DNA of 64,000 bases, taken from NCBI GenBank assembly GCA_030544235.1, contig CM060462.1:4787501-4851500 (forward strand). The letters run 5' to 3'. Made by a program: the position numbers and the translations under genes. Positions 51,000 through 63,599 of the stretch are shown in pieces (position 1 is the stretch's first letter; every line of letters starts with the position of its first letter). The DNA comes from Lepturacanthus savala (taxonomy: Eukaryota > Chordata > Actinopteri > Scombriformes > Trichiuridae). The notes under the pieces were generated by a model. It worked only from the letters and a program-made list of their open reading frames with translations. It made no database searches and was not told the DNA's origin.

Positions 51000-53900
51000 T
51001 TCATTGTTTGAGTTTTCAACTAATTACTATTAAATCACTGTTGTTACTCCACTATGTTTTGTGAACAGCAGCAGTATTTCTTGTATCTTTAAATGTATGT
51101 TTTTACTTACCTTTTTTTACACTGGTACTATTATATGTCTTAAAGCATATAATGTACATTTTTCATTTTTTGTGACCAGGTTTTTTATTAATTTTTCCCC
51201 ACGTCACCACACATCGCAGGCATGTGTTGACATTGTATACCACATCTACATATCCTAAGCTAATCACCTAGCCTATGCATTATAAATCTACAACCATTGA
51301 TATCATAGCATCAGGATGTGTAGCAGCCAAACCTCTAAATTGATAGATTTAGACCTAGACCTAGGCCTAGAATCAATTTTTATGTTAACAATTGATAATA
51401 TCTGATTGTTCATATGTCATATTGACTTCTTCGTAGGTCACTAGGAGACACATTTGATATAACACGTTATAATATCTGCCCACTATTAAAGCAAAATATA
51501 TAATTTACTGCGGCTAGGGGTTTCTCAATCAGAACAATAACATAGATGGAGCCTGTGATGTTATAAAGTAGCGTCTGCAGTCCGCTGGGCTCACTCCAGA
51601 ATCAAAGGCAAGCAATTTCACATGAAAAAAACATATTTTTTTCTATGATGCTGTTTGTTAGATGTAGGGTTTCCTGGCAGTGGTGAAACGTCTCTTATAG
51701 TTTAGTAACCAGACATTCAGGAGGTTTTTACTGGGAGTGAGATTATCTGCAGATCTCCTCCTCTCCAAAGAAGTTTAAAGAAAAAAAAAAAACACGGAAT
51801 AAATCAGTGTCATGTTAACAATCTGTGTTTCTCTGAGGCTGTTTGGCACTGCTACTGAGCTAATGCTAACGTTAGCGCAGCTTGTTGCTCTGATAACTTA
51901 AGATCCAGACATGACTGAAATCCTTTATCCAGTGGAAGATAGATAAAATGAAAATGTGACTAAAAACTAGATAAAAAGATAAAAAGCTGTTTCATTGACA
52001 TGTGCAAAGGGCATATTTATAGGCAAGGATGCTCCATAGGAATTTAAATTATGAATTTATAAAAATGTATAGAAATTTAAATATAGGCCTTTAAGCATTA
52101 GTTCAGTGTTAAGAAACAAATGAAGTCATTATTGTCGATAATTATTATTTCTACAACTAACATTAGTATGACAATTAAAAATGGTTATGCCTGTTTTATC
52201 CTTCATTAAACAGCTCTTCTATAATGTGCCTAATTATAGTATTTTATTCTTTCTAAATGCTGGATTCGCCATTTTCTAAATGAAGTATTTTATCAATTGC
52301 AGAGTATTTATTGATCAGGTGTCAATGGTTCTCAAAAAAACAGATAAATCAGAGCCAACATGAGGGAGAACAAAGTATTGATGCACAAATCAGGTATCTC
52401 ACTGTGACTGATAGTTCACCAGCATCATTGCATCAGATTTGGCAAAGAGGGAACGTGATCATAAAATCAGCCCCCGATGCTTCAGCTTCCTGTCCTGCAG
52501 CAGCTGCTCAGATGATTGTGAAAAACACTCAGCATGGTGCTTTGTGGATTACAGCATCCATATGTCTTCTGAGATGGAAGTAAACACTGCTAGCAAGATG
52601 ATGGTGGTGATGATGATGATGCTTGTTGCTGCGTTGGCCATCAGGAAATCATTCCAGTCTTTGACTGACAATGGTAGACTGTCAGATTTCCCCAGTGCTG
52701 TCTGAGATTAATTTTCTTTCTTTTGTAGTTCGTAAACATCTTTTTGTTCCAGAGCCTCGCAGAGAGCAGCCAAGATGTTTTCTTCTTGTTCTCGGGGAGT
52801 CTGCAGTTGGGTAAAAGCTATAAATTATTTATCCATCGGTTGTTAGCAGAGATACTCTGGATGCTCATAAACTCCTGTAACGTTTGATCTCCTCTGTACT
52901 TTTGTGCTGAAAATAGTTGATTCTGACAGAGCTGCATTTCAAAGGAATTCTGTCTATTTATTGATGTGTAATAGTCAACTGGAAGGTACTTGTCTTGTTG
53001 GAAAGTCGAGTTAATGATTGGCTCAGTCATTAGTAAATATAGACTAGGTTATACAACATGAAATGTGTTCACAACATTGTGTACAGTACTGAGAACATGT
53101 GGAGAAGGAGGGGAAACAACGGTGGTCAGTTTATACTCATTACATTAATGCAGATTCTGTTCTGTTCTGTAGATCCTTAATTCCTGTAGTGAATAACTGG
53201 TGTTTACGAGTTTATATCAAAATGGCTGCTGTGACAAAAGTGTATTGGACACTAATGGCTAATCAATATATCACAGGAGAGCCTTCATCCATGGGCGAGC
53301 CAAAGTTCAGAGGGAACATTAATGTTACAGAAAACCTGCTGCCATGATGGATCATGTCTGCTTCAATCTTCAAAAACAGGTAAGTGGAGACAAATATTCC
53401 TCCTCCTCCTCACTTTGACTATCTGTAAAAGAACTGATGAAGGCGAAGATTATTTAGAGTCTTTGTTTAAATTAAAATAGAAACAAATACACAAATAGAT
53501 GTTTTGTAAGCGACTGGTTTAATGGAAATAAACTAAGCTTTTAGTAGCATTAAATAAAAATAATCCCAAGTTTAAAGTACAAATACCTTAAAATTTACCT
53601 GAGTTTTTTGCATTTTCAATATATATTATATTATATATAATCTCCTCTTGTTGTACATTTTCCCTTAGTTGTTGCCTGCTGTATTTCATGATGATTTTAT
53701 ATATATAGCTGACATATACATTGTCCTGGTTGAGTCTCATGAGTATAATTGGATGATTTAGTTTTGCAACATGTTTCCTCAGGCTTGTTTTTGCACCGTC
53801 TGTCTTGCTTCTATAAAACGTAATAATGTATATTGGCTTAAGGGATGTGAACATCACTGTTGTCATGCATGCATCTCATTCACATAATTATTCACCTGGA

Positions 53901-56380
53901 ATATCTGGCTTCAGGGGAAACACGCTGTAACACACACTCTCGCCCCAAAGACTTAGGCAGATGTACAAACATCAGAGAAATATTCAAAGCAATTGGTTTT
54001 TATCATATTGTTTACTTTCTTCAGCTTGTTTTTATGGTTTATGCTGCGACCACTGGTGCAGATCTGAGTAGGGGGTTGAACATTCAACACCCGCAGAATA
54101 CAGTTCTATGAATATACAAATGGAGAATATATCACCAGAAAGAATATAGATAGATACGGATGAAAAAAAAATAACATTTAGTTTTAGATTCATCTATTCA
54201 AACACTTGAACAAAGGTTATGTCCTTCAAAGAATCAAAGAATCATTCTTGAATTTCATTTTCAAGCAGAATATCATCTTCAAATTTGTATTTTTGTTTTT
54301 ACTTACTTCCATATTACATTTGTTTAAAAAAAAAAAAAGATCTCCGATCCAGAAAATACTCTCTCGTATTCCATGTTTGTAGTTACCACCTGAGTTTTGA
54401 TGAGATCTGCACCTTATGCTGTGGTGCACCAATGTTTGGCTGAAAACTTCCCTGCATCACATTTCATAAATTGACATTGTTTGCTCCGATGTCTCGTATG
54501 TATTTTAGGGGCTGCTGCATATCGGGTGGACTCGGGTTGATACGTACGGTTTATCCATCTCAAGTGACCAGATTGTATATTCATTACTTTGTGGATGGAG
54601 CAGATGCCTGGTCTACCAATAGCAGATTCCACATAACGGCTCAGCCTACGAAGTATCTAATGTGGTGTAAAGTAAGATATCTGTGTCACTCTCCAGTCTC
54701 TGCTGTGCTGAGCATAGTTCGCCTGCTTGGAGCGATGACTTCAATACCTAAAAAACCATATCAACCCTACATATTCTGTTGCATTCACACACTTTTCGTT
54801 TTTTTTTCCAAGTGTTCCGGCCAATTTAAATACATATTTATTTCCGTGAGATGTTTTTGTAAGTCTGCGATAACATTATACCACTCTGACTATAATTATT
54901 TCCTTATGTGCGTGTCAGTGCTGTCACTCAGAATATGGGGAACTCTGCCACAGGAGCTTGAAATGCACAATCAAACCTTTCACACTCTATGAACTTTGAT
55001 GTTAATGTTACAAGGTTAATGTCACTGTGGGACAGAATTCAAAAGGTCGCTGAAGGCGGCGAATGGATTCGTTGGCGGAAACCACACGCTTCGTGAAGCA
55101 GGTCTTTATAATTGCCCACCGACACTGACACGCCGCTTGCTGATGAACTCTTTGCTGCTTACCACAAGACTTTAAAATATGGGAAATGGGAAAAAAAATG
55201 GAAATGATTACAATGTAGTTCAGTCACTCAACACTTAGACACATATTAGGGAAAAAAAACAGCTCTATAATAGGTGGGAATGTTAAATATTGTCAGCATC
55301 TACTTGATTGTTATTGTAATAATTTCAACACATTAACACTCCCTCCACCCACCAACCACACACACACCTCCAAACATTCAGTTCACCCCAGTCAGATTGG
55401 CTTAATACATCAACAAACTTTTAGAGAAAATGACTTGCAAGTTATTTTTCTTCAGCTTGCTATTGGCAGACCTCCATGAACGGCGTTTTCCCCTTAAAGA
55501 CTTACATCTCATAAATCAGAGGAAAAAAAGGGGCGATTACTGTTATTTTGGGAGTAGAAATTTTAGAAAAAGTAAAAGTGAAACAACTGCTGTGAAGGGG
55601 TGTTAAGAAACTTAAGAAGTCATTGAGCTTTTTTAGCAAAGGGTGTTTTTTTAATAGCAGAAGTTGTGCAGTAGCTTTGCCACCTCCACTATACTACATG
55701 TTAACACTTCAGCATACACATGACGGGATACAGTAAAATGTCTGTTTAGCTTCTATTGTCACAGTTTCATGAGGTGTGGCTAGGTTTCTGCTTCCTGTGC
55801 TGAAATGATCTGAAGGAACTGAACGCTTTTCAGGCCCGAAAGACATTATTACATGTACTGAAAGTATAGACTTGGATGAAAAACATGAATACAGTTATAA
55901 AAACCTCCCGAATTGCATTTATAAAACATTACTTCAGAGAGTAGCACTTGTGCAGCGCCTGTTCAAAAACGCCTCAGGTGCAGACAATCGGTAGAAGCTA
56001 CAATTTACCAATGTTTTATAAATGTCTTGTGTGCAGATTATAGGTGGGTGCTATAATTTTCAATGTTCCCTAAAGGTCATATTTGTGGATTATTGGCAGA
56101 TTCTAGGGTTCACCAAAGTCCCATAAATGCCTAGATTATTGGAAGATACTCCACTTTACCAATGCTCCCTGAACGCATGAAGACCGCAAGCAGTTGGTGA
56201 GCCCAACAGCAAACGGGCATCGTGCTGATAATATCTGATGATGAGAAGAAATCTGTCAACTCTGTCTGATTAGAGTCAGGAAGCCAAAGCAGCATGAGCC
56301 GTGGGGGTTTTGAGCCACAGGCAGCTGGAGAGGTTGTTGTATGCTTGTGTTATAGATTTGTATAAACTCTGATATGTTAC
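51000..56380. other. Gene-free stretch
   Basis: Mostly AT-rich unique DNA. It includes a 173-codon open frame at 54,471-54,992 with no recognisable domain and non-protein composition. An exon-like segment at 53,173-53,381 has a strong donor CAG|GTAAGT but no partner. No gene can be supported. Confidence 0.5.
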
Positions 56381-56389
56381 TCCTATTTT

Positions 56390-56640
56390 ACCGCAGGGGG
56401 CCATTTTGTTTATGGCCCAAGCCAAGCCGACCACCGCGTCTGTATTCGCGAGCTCTTTCCTGCATGAGAGCTGTAACAGGCCAGAGCCGCTCCGGAGAAG
56501 TTTCAGTCATGTTCTGAGCCCCAGACAGAAAACGGCACTCTGGGGAACCACAGGCATCCATAAATATTCAGACTCAGAGAAGTTTATAGAGTTTGTCGTT
56601 AAGGATTTATGGCGGGCTGCAGAAGTGGTCACGGGGGGTG
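56390..56640. promoter_or_regulatory. Candidate non-coding regulatory block
   Basis: Unique, GC-balanced sequence with TTGTTTATGGCCC, ATCCATAAATATTCAG, AAGGATTTATGGCGGG (HOX/CDX-type TTTATGG) and TTCGCGAGCTC. It is followed by a G-rich run at 56,634-56,652. No protein-like frame. Confidence 0.22.
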
Positions 56641-57812
56641 GGGGGTGGGGGGGTTTAAGACCCTACGTGAGGGAGTCATGCTCCAGACTCCTCAGAGGGC
56701 TGGTTCCTGGTGTTGAGAAACGGAAATATGTGTTAGGATTCACAGATGCAAACATCACACCCCACCAGTGTGAAAGTAATTAAATTTGATGCCGTTCGGA
56801 GGGTTTAATATTCCTGTCAAGTTGTTGCGTCATGTTGTTGGCCAACCCCACCGTGCTACATTGCATTTTCTCTCTCTGTGAGGAAAACAATTTTGTGGAT
56901 TGCCATCTGTTCGGAGGTTTAAGAGGTTTGGAGGAAAACCCCAGGACAATGGGCTGTCATGTCTCTGTCTTTCTAGTCAACATTATATTGATGTATTTGT
57001 GCTTCACGATTCAACATGTGCTCACTTTGAATTATGCACCACCAAGAACCTCATGTTGAGGGGTTTAAATGTGAATTCTTTTTAGCTAATTTGAGAGTAA
57101 GAAATGCAAAGAGACAACGATTGAGCTGACAACAGTACTCGTTGTATCCTTTTCATGAGGTTTAAATGAATAATTTGATATGCCTGAGTTGAATTTCCAG
57201 CTCTTGCTCTTTGAGGAACATGAAACTGCTCTTAACTTTTGCGGAACATCATGGGTTTGGGTCAGCATATTTGTCTTTCACAACCTGCTTTCTACTTGGC
57301 TGGACAGATACCAGGGTGTACTCACCACAACCACATGATGCCTAAACCAATACCCAACATAATGACTACTTCATCTCGCATATCACACCTACTTTTTTTT
57401 TTTCTTCTTTCTACTTCCTCTTTTTCATTTCTCTTTTTGTATCCTTCAACTTTTACCTCTCATCAGCGTTGTTTAGATCTGTCATCACACCCCCCCCTCC
57501 CACACACACACACACACCATTCTTTTTCTTACTCCATCATTTCTGTTGCACTCAACTTTCAGTTATATCTCTGTGTAACCTCAGCTTCCCCCTTTATTTC
57601 TGTTTTTTGACTTGCTGGCTGCTGTGTCACTTCAGTATGACTCTAGGCCACATAACCAAGCTTCATTGCAAAAGCACCATTTCCCTTCTAAACCCTTGAG
57701 TCATCGGTGTCTCTACACACCATGAAGGTCTATAGCAAGGGCATTCAACTAAAATTTAAAGAGGTTCAGTTAGAGAACATTTCTTGAAGCAGTGGCTTGG
57801 AAGGTCATAATG

Positions 57813-58394
57813 CAGGTGTGTCAAACTCAAGGCCTGCGGGTCGAATCCGGCCCAGCACCTTATTTTCCTGTGGCCCCTTAAGAGCTTGCCCAGACTTGCA
57901 CAATTTATTGAGAGGTGGGAAAGTGAATAAATGCTTAAATTTAACAGACAACTTGTTAACTTCCTCGTTATTGATTCTCAATCGGACATGAAGGTTGAAA
58001 CAGGAACGATTTCATTTTCCCTGTCATCTGTCATGACTTGTTCATTGCAGTATGTTTATTCAGCCACATAGTCTTTGAAAGCACATAAAATAAATGAAAT
58101 TGTTAATAGTGGTTATCAGGATATTCAGCATCAGCATATGAATCTCTAGACATCTGATGATTTTTTTAATAATTAGATGCTAAAATCATTACAAAAATAT
58201 AATATTAATCTCTGCATTGGCATATATTTTTTAAATTCTATTAAAAATATTTAATAAATTATTAGTTCTAATTATTCAGGCACTATTATGAATGTAGAGG
58301 CAATTATGTAATATGGTAACAGGTAGATACATTTTTATAAACTTTACAATACATAATGCTGATGTAGCCTGGGATGAAATAGAGTTTGACACGT
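57813..58394. mobile_element. hAT-like non-autonomous element
   Basis: The left end reads CAGGTGTGTCAAACTCAAGG, then CCTGCGGGTCGAATCCGGCC; the right end reads GAAATAGAGTTTGACACG. The inverted 'GTGTCAAACTC' ends and the 'GGCC' motif are typical of a hAT family found across vertebrates. The interior has no transposase. An 8-bp target duplication could not be shown. Confidence 0.6.
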
Positions 58395-58469
58395 TAAACA
58401 CGGAAAAGGAAAAACGTTGTAATATCTAACGATAATCTAGAAGCACTATCTAAAGCTAAAGAAACAAAA

Positions 58470-58865
58470 GCAATCCCGAAGGACAAAAAACTTATTAGAA
58501 AAAACAAAAACAATCCCGTAGGACGACAAGGCTATGAAACAATATTTATTCTAACTTACAAAGAAAACTTACAAACAAAAGAGGCAACGCAAAGGCAAAC
58601 AGGCTGTGGGACAATGGCTGGCTTGGGTGCAATGAACAATGAAGAACAAAGACACTTTGGCACGAGACAAAGAGAAACGCAGACTATAAATACACAAGGA
58701 GGGGAAATTGGGAACAGGTGGACACAATCAGGAATCAGGGCAGACGATCAGACAGGTGACACGTGAGGAAGAGCACCTGAAAGAGGTGAGAGGAGAGTTA
58801 GGACTTCAAAATAAAACAGGAAATGCACACAACAAAAACCCAGACAGGACAACCTCACCGCTGTG
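58470..58865 (-). repeat. Teleost interspersed repeat
   Basis: An A-rich strand with GACTATAAATACACAAGGAG, GGAACAGGTGGACACAATCA, GGAATCAGGGCAGACGATCA and GACTTCAAAATAAAACAGG. These words, in this order, are typical of a common fish dispersed repeat. The class is unclear to me and the strand is a guess. Confidence 0.5.
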
Positions 58866-59307
58866 ACACTGACCTCATAGGTCTTTATAAAATGCTTTCT
58901 GGTCTGTGTTGAAAAACACCCGACGCACAATAACTGAGCATCGTCACACATGTCAGTGAACTAGTCCACAGCTCAGCCTCAGGCATATAGCTTTATTCTA
59001 TCACAAAGTTCTTGTTTTTGTTTTCCCTCAAATGTTTCAGCTACTTCACTCATGCAATCTTTGACAACCCCTCCACTAAATAACTTTTTGTGTTGACCCA
59101 AAATCCAGGCAACTCTGGGGGTACACTGATGAGCATGTTGTTGGGCAGTGAACGTGTTTCATATTGGCACTTTTAATAAGTGCCACTTCTTTAACTGTCT
59201 CATCTGCAGAGACCTAATTGGCTGAGTACTATCACATGGATGGCTTAGCTTGCACGCAATTGGTCTGTGTGTTTCCTCAATGGCTAAACCGCTACTGTAA
59301 AGACTAC

Positions 59308-59342
59308 AAAAGCTGTGCCGATTAAAATAGGCACAGCTTTTT
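59308..59342. repeat. Perfect 12-bp hairpin
   Basis: AAAAGCTGTGCC and GGCACAGCTTTT face each other across a 10-nt loop (GATTAAAATA) and the right arm runs into TTT. A second, weaker hairpin (TGGCACTT/AAGTGCCA) lies about 140 nt upstream at 59,165. Function unknown. Confidence 0.6.
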
Positions 59343-60399
59343 AAGATTTTAAATCATAACCTATGGGAAGCCATCTTGGTCCAGAGCCAAAATGATGCAT
59401 TTTTGGAATTTTTGCTCCATTTGTCCCTCTCTTATGCATGTGTTGCATGAAGTAGATGTGTGAAATGTAGATAATAACCAAGATAATAGCAATCAAAGGG
59501 TTAGTGCTCATCTCTCTAAAAGTTCTGAATATTATATTTTATTATTTCTAGGCTAGTGTTAATGAACTTGAAATCTACATAAATCTTAGTATGATTATCT
59601 GTGAAAGCTGCTGGACACTTTGTTGTTTGTCTCCGAAGTAAATCTGAGCTCTATGACTGTCTGTTCCTGCAGTTATCAGCTGGTAATACCTTTTCTTAAA
59701 TGTTAAAACGCAGTGAAAACCTACCTGGAGCATCACTAAAAGCATTTCTGACTCGGCTGTATGCATGCGTGAGTTCCACCTACACCTATGCCCTTAAAGG
59801 AGCATCTCAGATCCATCGGCACCTGCTACTCAGCCATGGATGTGTTGGACAGGTGTTGCTGTTTCCTACTGAAGCTCAAAATGTCTTTATGTTAAAATAA
59901 AGTGAGTTCAACCTAGAGGGAAAAGCCCTTTACCCTGTTCTCTGTTACTAAGCGGCCTCCTACCTCACACACTTTTCTCACTCATTTTAGATATTTTAAT
60001 CAAATTACATATAGGGTTATAGCCTCAAACAACTTAAATATTGTTGTCTTTTATAGCAATGTTTATTTTGAACAACACAGACAACTTTAAAAACACTGTT
60101 ATGATGTCTCTTAACAGTGAATTTATTATAAAGTGCTGTCTGTAAGACCCTTTGTTTTCCCTGTTGCATATTTATTAAACTATATTATTATCTTCCTGTT
60201 CATGATAATTGTGACAATATCTGTAACGTGAGCAGTATTTAGGCCTTCACACTACAGGATCACATTATAGTAGCTTTGGCTTGTCACTTTGTTGTGTTGC
60301 ACGTGAGTTCTACAAAGTATTTTAGCATAGGCTATGTGGGTGGTGTTGACAAATAATGTGTGAGCTTAAACTTGTTCTGTGAATGTGCATGTCTGACAG

Positions 60400-60670
60400 A
60401 GAAAGGAGCAGTCTGAAGAAACCACGAGGGTTTACTTCTTCTTTCCACAAGCCACACATCCCCGGGAGTGTCATGTGATTCCACCAGCATCACAATAAAA
60501 TGCAGGAAGCTTAATTTCCTATCTTGCCAACAAATTGCTCATCCGTCCTCCCCTATCTCCACAAGCGCTCCGATTTAAGCAAAAGAAGACAACAAGAGTG
60601 ATGTTACAAGAGAGTAAACAAGGCTGCCGTGTGAGAATCCAGCTGCAGAATGTTTGCAATATATAAAAGG
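60400..60670. promoter_or_regulatory. Candidate non-coding regulatory block
   Basis: Unique sequence with GAAACCACGAGGG, CCACAAGCCACACATC (RUNX-like), ACAATAAAATGC, AGCTTAATTTCC and GAGTAAACAAGGC (FOX-like) cores. No coding frame. The assignment rests on texture only. Confidence 0.2.
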
Positions 60671-60910
60671 AAAGCGTTGATGTCTATGTCTCTGTGACAG
60701 ATGGGATTACAATAAGAGCATGTCCAAAGGAGATGGGCTGGTTTGATTTCAGTAGGGATAAGGAAACTATTTGGGAATGCGACAGACAGAAGATGCTTCG
60801 GATATTGTTTGTTGTGACAGAATTCTTGGCATCTTTGTGGAGATAATTCGACATTTATTTTTTAAAACTCTTCCAGAGATGGTAAATCATTAACATATCC
60901 TTCTAGCAAC

Positions 60911-60931
60911 TATATATATATATATATATAT
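60911..60931. repeat. (TA)n microsatellite
   Basis: A perfect run of about ten TA units. Confidence 0.9.
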
Positions 60932-62329
60932 CAGTAACGTCATAACGATGCATTTTAACCCTGGTTTAAAGTGGTCATTATTTCTTTTCCTTATACAAAT
61001 TTACTAAAAACACTGCAAGAGCAGCAGCAGTGAAACATCCACACAAAATGTTTCACTTCCTTTTTCTTTTGGCTCGTCAGACAGAAGATGGAGAACCTGT
61101 GGAATCGTCAGATAGCACATTCTCCAGATGAGCAAACACTCTTACTTTACGTTTGCGTACGTCAAATGCACTAAAGAACCGCTAATTTAACATTTGCGGA
61201 GTTGCCATAGTAACATGAAGTTAGCAAGGAAGCAATCAGAGTGTGAGCGATAGAACCACAAAACAAAATTAACGTTCTCTTACTCTGATATTCTTCAGCG
61301 TCAAGAAGCTAGAAGACGTGTGTGTCAGTGTGTTGCTGACGATATAAGAACCACTTTCAACAGTAGAATTTACAACTTTTTTAAAACTTGTCAACAAGAT
61401 TCTTGTTGCAATGACCAATGTGAGTTATATTTAGATTGCCGAATCCATATTTCCAGTTAATTTGGTGAGAGTAACTTAAAAGAAATGCAATAGTAGTAGT
61501 AACTATAAATTTCTAATGTCTTGTCCTGATATATATGTTTGTCAAAGGATCACCTGTTGTAGTTTATCTGCAGCTGTCAAACTAACTTGTTATCGACAAG
61601 CACAACTGTATTGTAAAGGAAAATACACCTGTGGCTGATTTTAACATTTTTTCAGTCAATTCGGAGAACATAACAATTTGAAGAATGGGGCACAGCAGAG
61701 GAAAAATAAATAGAAAAGAAAGAAACCAATAAATGAACACATGTTTGGCAGCTATATCTCTTAAATGACCTCATCAATTTAGTGAATTTCTATGACAAAG
61801 CATTAAAATCAAGCTTAATTTTAATATAGAATAAAATAGAGCCATAACATTTATGCACCCACTCCAAGTTGTGGACTAGAATATCTCCCATTACTGAGCC
61901 ATATCTAAGGTCCGTCCTATTTACTGAAGAAGCTTGGAACATTAACGTTACATAAGAACCTTATGGGATGGTAATGACTGTTCCAGGTATTAGTCAGGCC
62001 CAGAGACATTACCAGGGAAACATCACAAAAAGCATGAAAAAAAAATGAATGGTCTTACTGTTGTTTCTTTGGCAAATGACCATGAGGGCATGAATGTGTT
62101 AATCAATGAGGAGGTTTGCGTTAAACAATTTTGACGCACTTAGCTCACAGCCACTTTTTGATTAACTCTTACTCGCCTGTATATCAGCAGCTTAAGTCTT
62201 GGTGTTATGCAGAGAAAGTGTGAAGTGAAGCAAGTGTTTTCTTGCACACGTGTAGGAGTGGGTTTGTGTTTGTGTATATGCATGCGATTATGCATGAATC
62301 AATTAATCCACTTGAGCGTGTGGTTGGAT

Positions 62330-63030
62330 TGGTTTGCTAACTGCTAATTTGGTTGGAGGAAGCATCAATTTAGAATAATCCAGTATTTATTACACAAGAG
62401 AGGAAACCAGTCCTGATGAACTGTAGACTCTTATTGGGTTAACATTATGCATAGCAAAATGGCCCTTAGAACCCTGAGCTAAAGGGATTTCAGGCTGCTG
62501 TGTGAAAGGTCTTAAGTTCGTTATTAGTAAAGCTAATGGGAATAACTTGAGGGCTGTTTTCTCATCTGTGTCATTAGTTTCTCTCACACGAGCCCTCGCT
62601 GTCTGTCTGTAGCAGGACTGACAACAGTTTTCTGATTTTCATTAGTAGTTGTTTTTTCCCGTCTGGCAGCTGAAAATAAGATATTTGATGTTGTTTTGCC
62701 GTCTGTCTCTCCTTCACTCACTCCTCCGTCGATCCTTTCGCACTCAACCACGCATGTATACAGATGTGCACCCACACAGAGGAGGAAACCAGTCACACTG
62801 TCCTCATGAATTCTTATTAATGAGATTATTGAAATGGCAATCCTTGCTTAGCTCTCCATTGTCAATCACTGCACATTATGCCACTGGTGATAAAAGCATT
62901 CATTTTCCGTCTGGCTCATATTCCAATTACTCCTACATTTTATGGCACACACACAGAGGGAACACATATTGGACTACCAGTCTCAAATGTCAATTAATGG
63001 GATGTCAATTAGGACTTGTTGAACTTTGAT
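62330..63030. promoter_or_regulatory. Candidate non-coding regulatory blocks (two)
   Basis: Two adjacent unique blocks. The first (62,330-62,590) has AACTGCTAATTTGG, ATCAATTTAGAATAATCC, GGGTTAACATTATGCA and GTCATTAGTTTC. The second (62,800-63,030) has TTCTTATTAATGAG, CAATCCTTGCTTAGC, TGTCAATTAATGGG and TGTCAATTAGGAC, then AACTTTGATAGG (TCF/LEF-like). No frame is protein-like. They are the densest homeodomain-type clusters in the window. Confidence 0.3.
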
Positions 63031-63204
63031 AGGTATCATAGACTGATGAGGCTGCTTCTGAAATCCTCTGTTCCTGAGGGGATGTGAATTTCTCCAAAGC
63101 TGCACTCACTTATCTCTATCCCTCACCTACAATAACGCTGATCTATCTACCTATATTATATCCATACATTTTATTTTTCATTGCTAAACTTTATACATTT
63201 TTTA

Positions 63205-63420
63205 CACTTAAATAGAATAGAACTTTATTTGTCCCTGTGGGAAAATTGGTCCTTGGAATCCTTTGAAAACATCCATGGATACGGATGGATTTATTGTCAT
63301 TATATTCAGCGAAGGTACAATGAAATTTCAGTGAGTTCTCTCAGTGACAACAATAAATATATAAATAAATACTGAATGAAATATATTGATTAAAAACAAG
63401 GAGCAGTATATATATATATT
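63205..63420 (+). repeat. Teleost interspersed repeat (LINE-tail-like)
   Basis: AATAGAATAGAACTTTATTT is followed by GTCCCTGTGGGAAAATTGG, then GATTTATTGTCATTATATTC and GTACAATGAAATTTCAGTG. These are familiar dispersed words of fish genomes, often leading into TA- and GT-rich tails as here. Class uncertain. Confidence 0.5.
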
Positions 63421-63528
63421 CATATAAAATCACAGCATAACATTGTATATAATATTAAAAGTGCTCCTCTGCCTGGTAGAGGTAGGTGCTGCATATGTGT
63501 GTGAGCTGCACGCACAGTCTTGATGTGT

Positions 63529-63533
<5 letters not shown>

Positions 63534-63593
<60 letters not shown>
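63534..63593. repeat. (GT)n microsatellite
   Basis: A near-perfect GT run of about 30 units and the longest microsatellite in the window. It produces a spurious Val-Cys open frame. Confidence 0.95.
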
Positions 63594-63595
<2 letters not shown>

Positions 63596-63599
63596 TTTC

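Noticed and set aside
57239..57699. Open frames of 76-123 codons rich in Ser/Phe/His
   Set aside because: They come from a pyrimidine-rich tract and a short CA run; no domain and no splice context.
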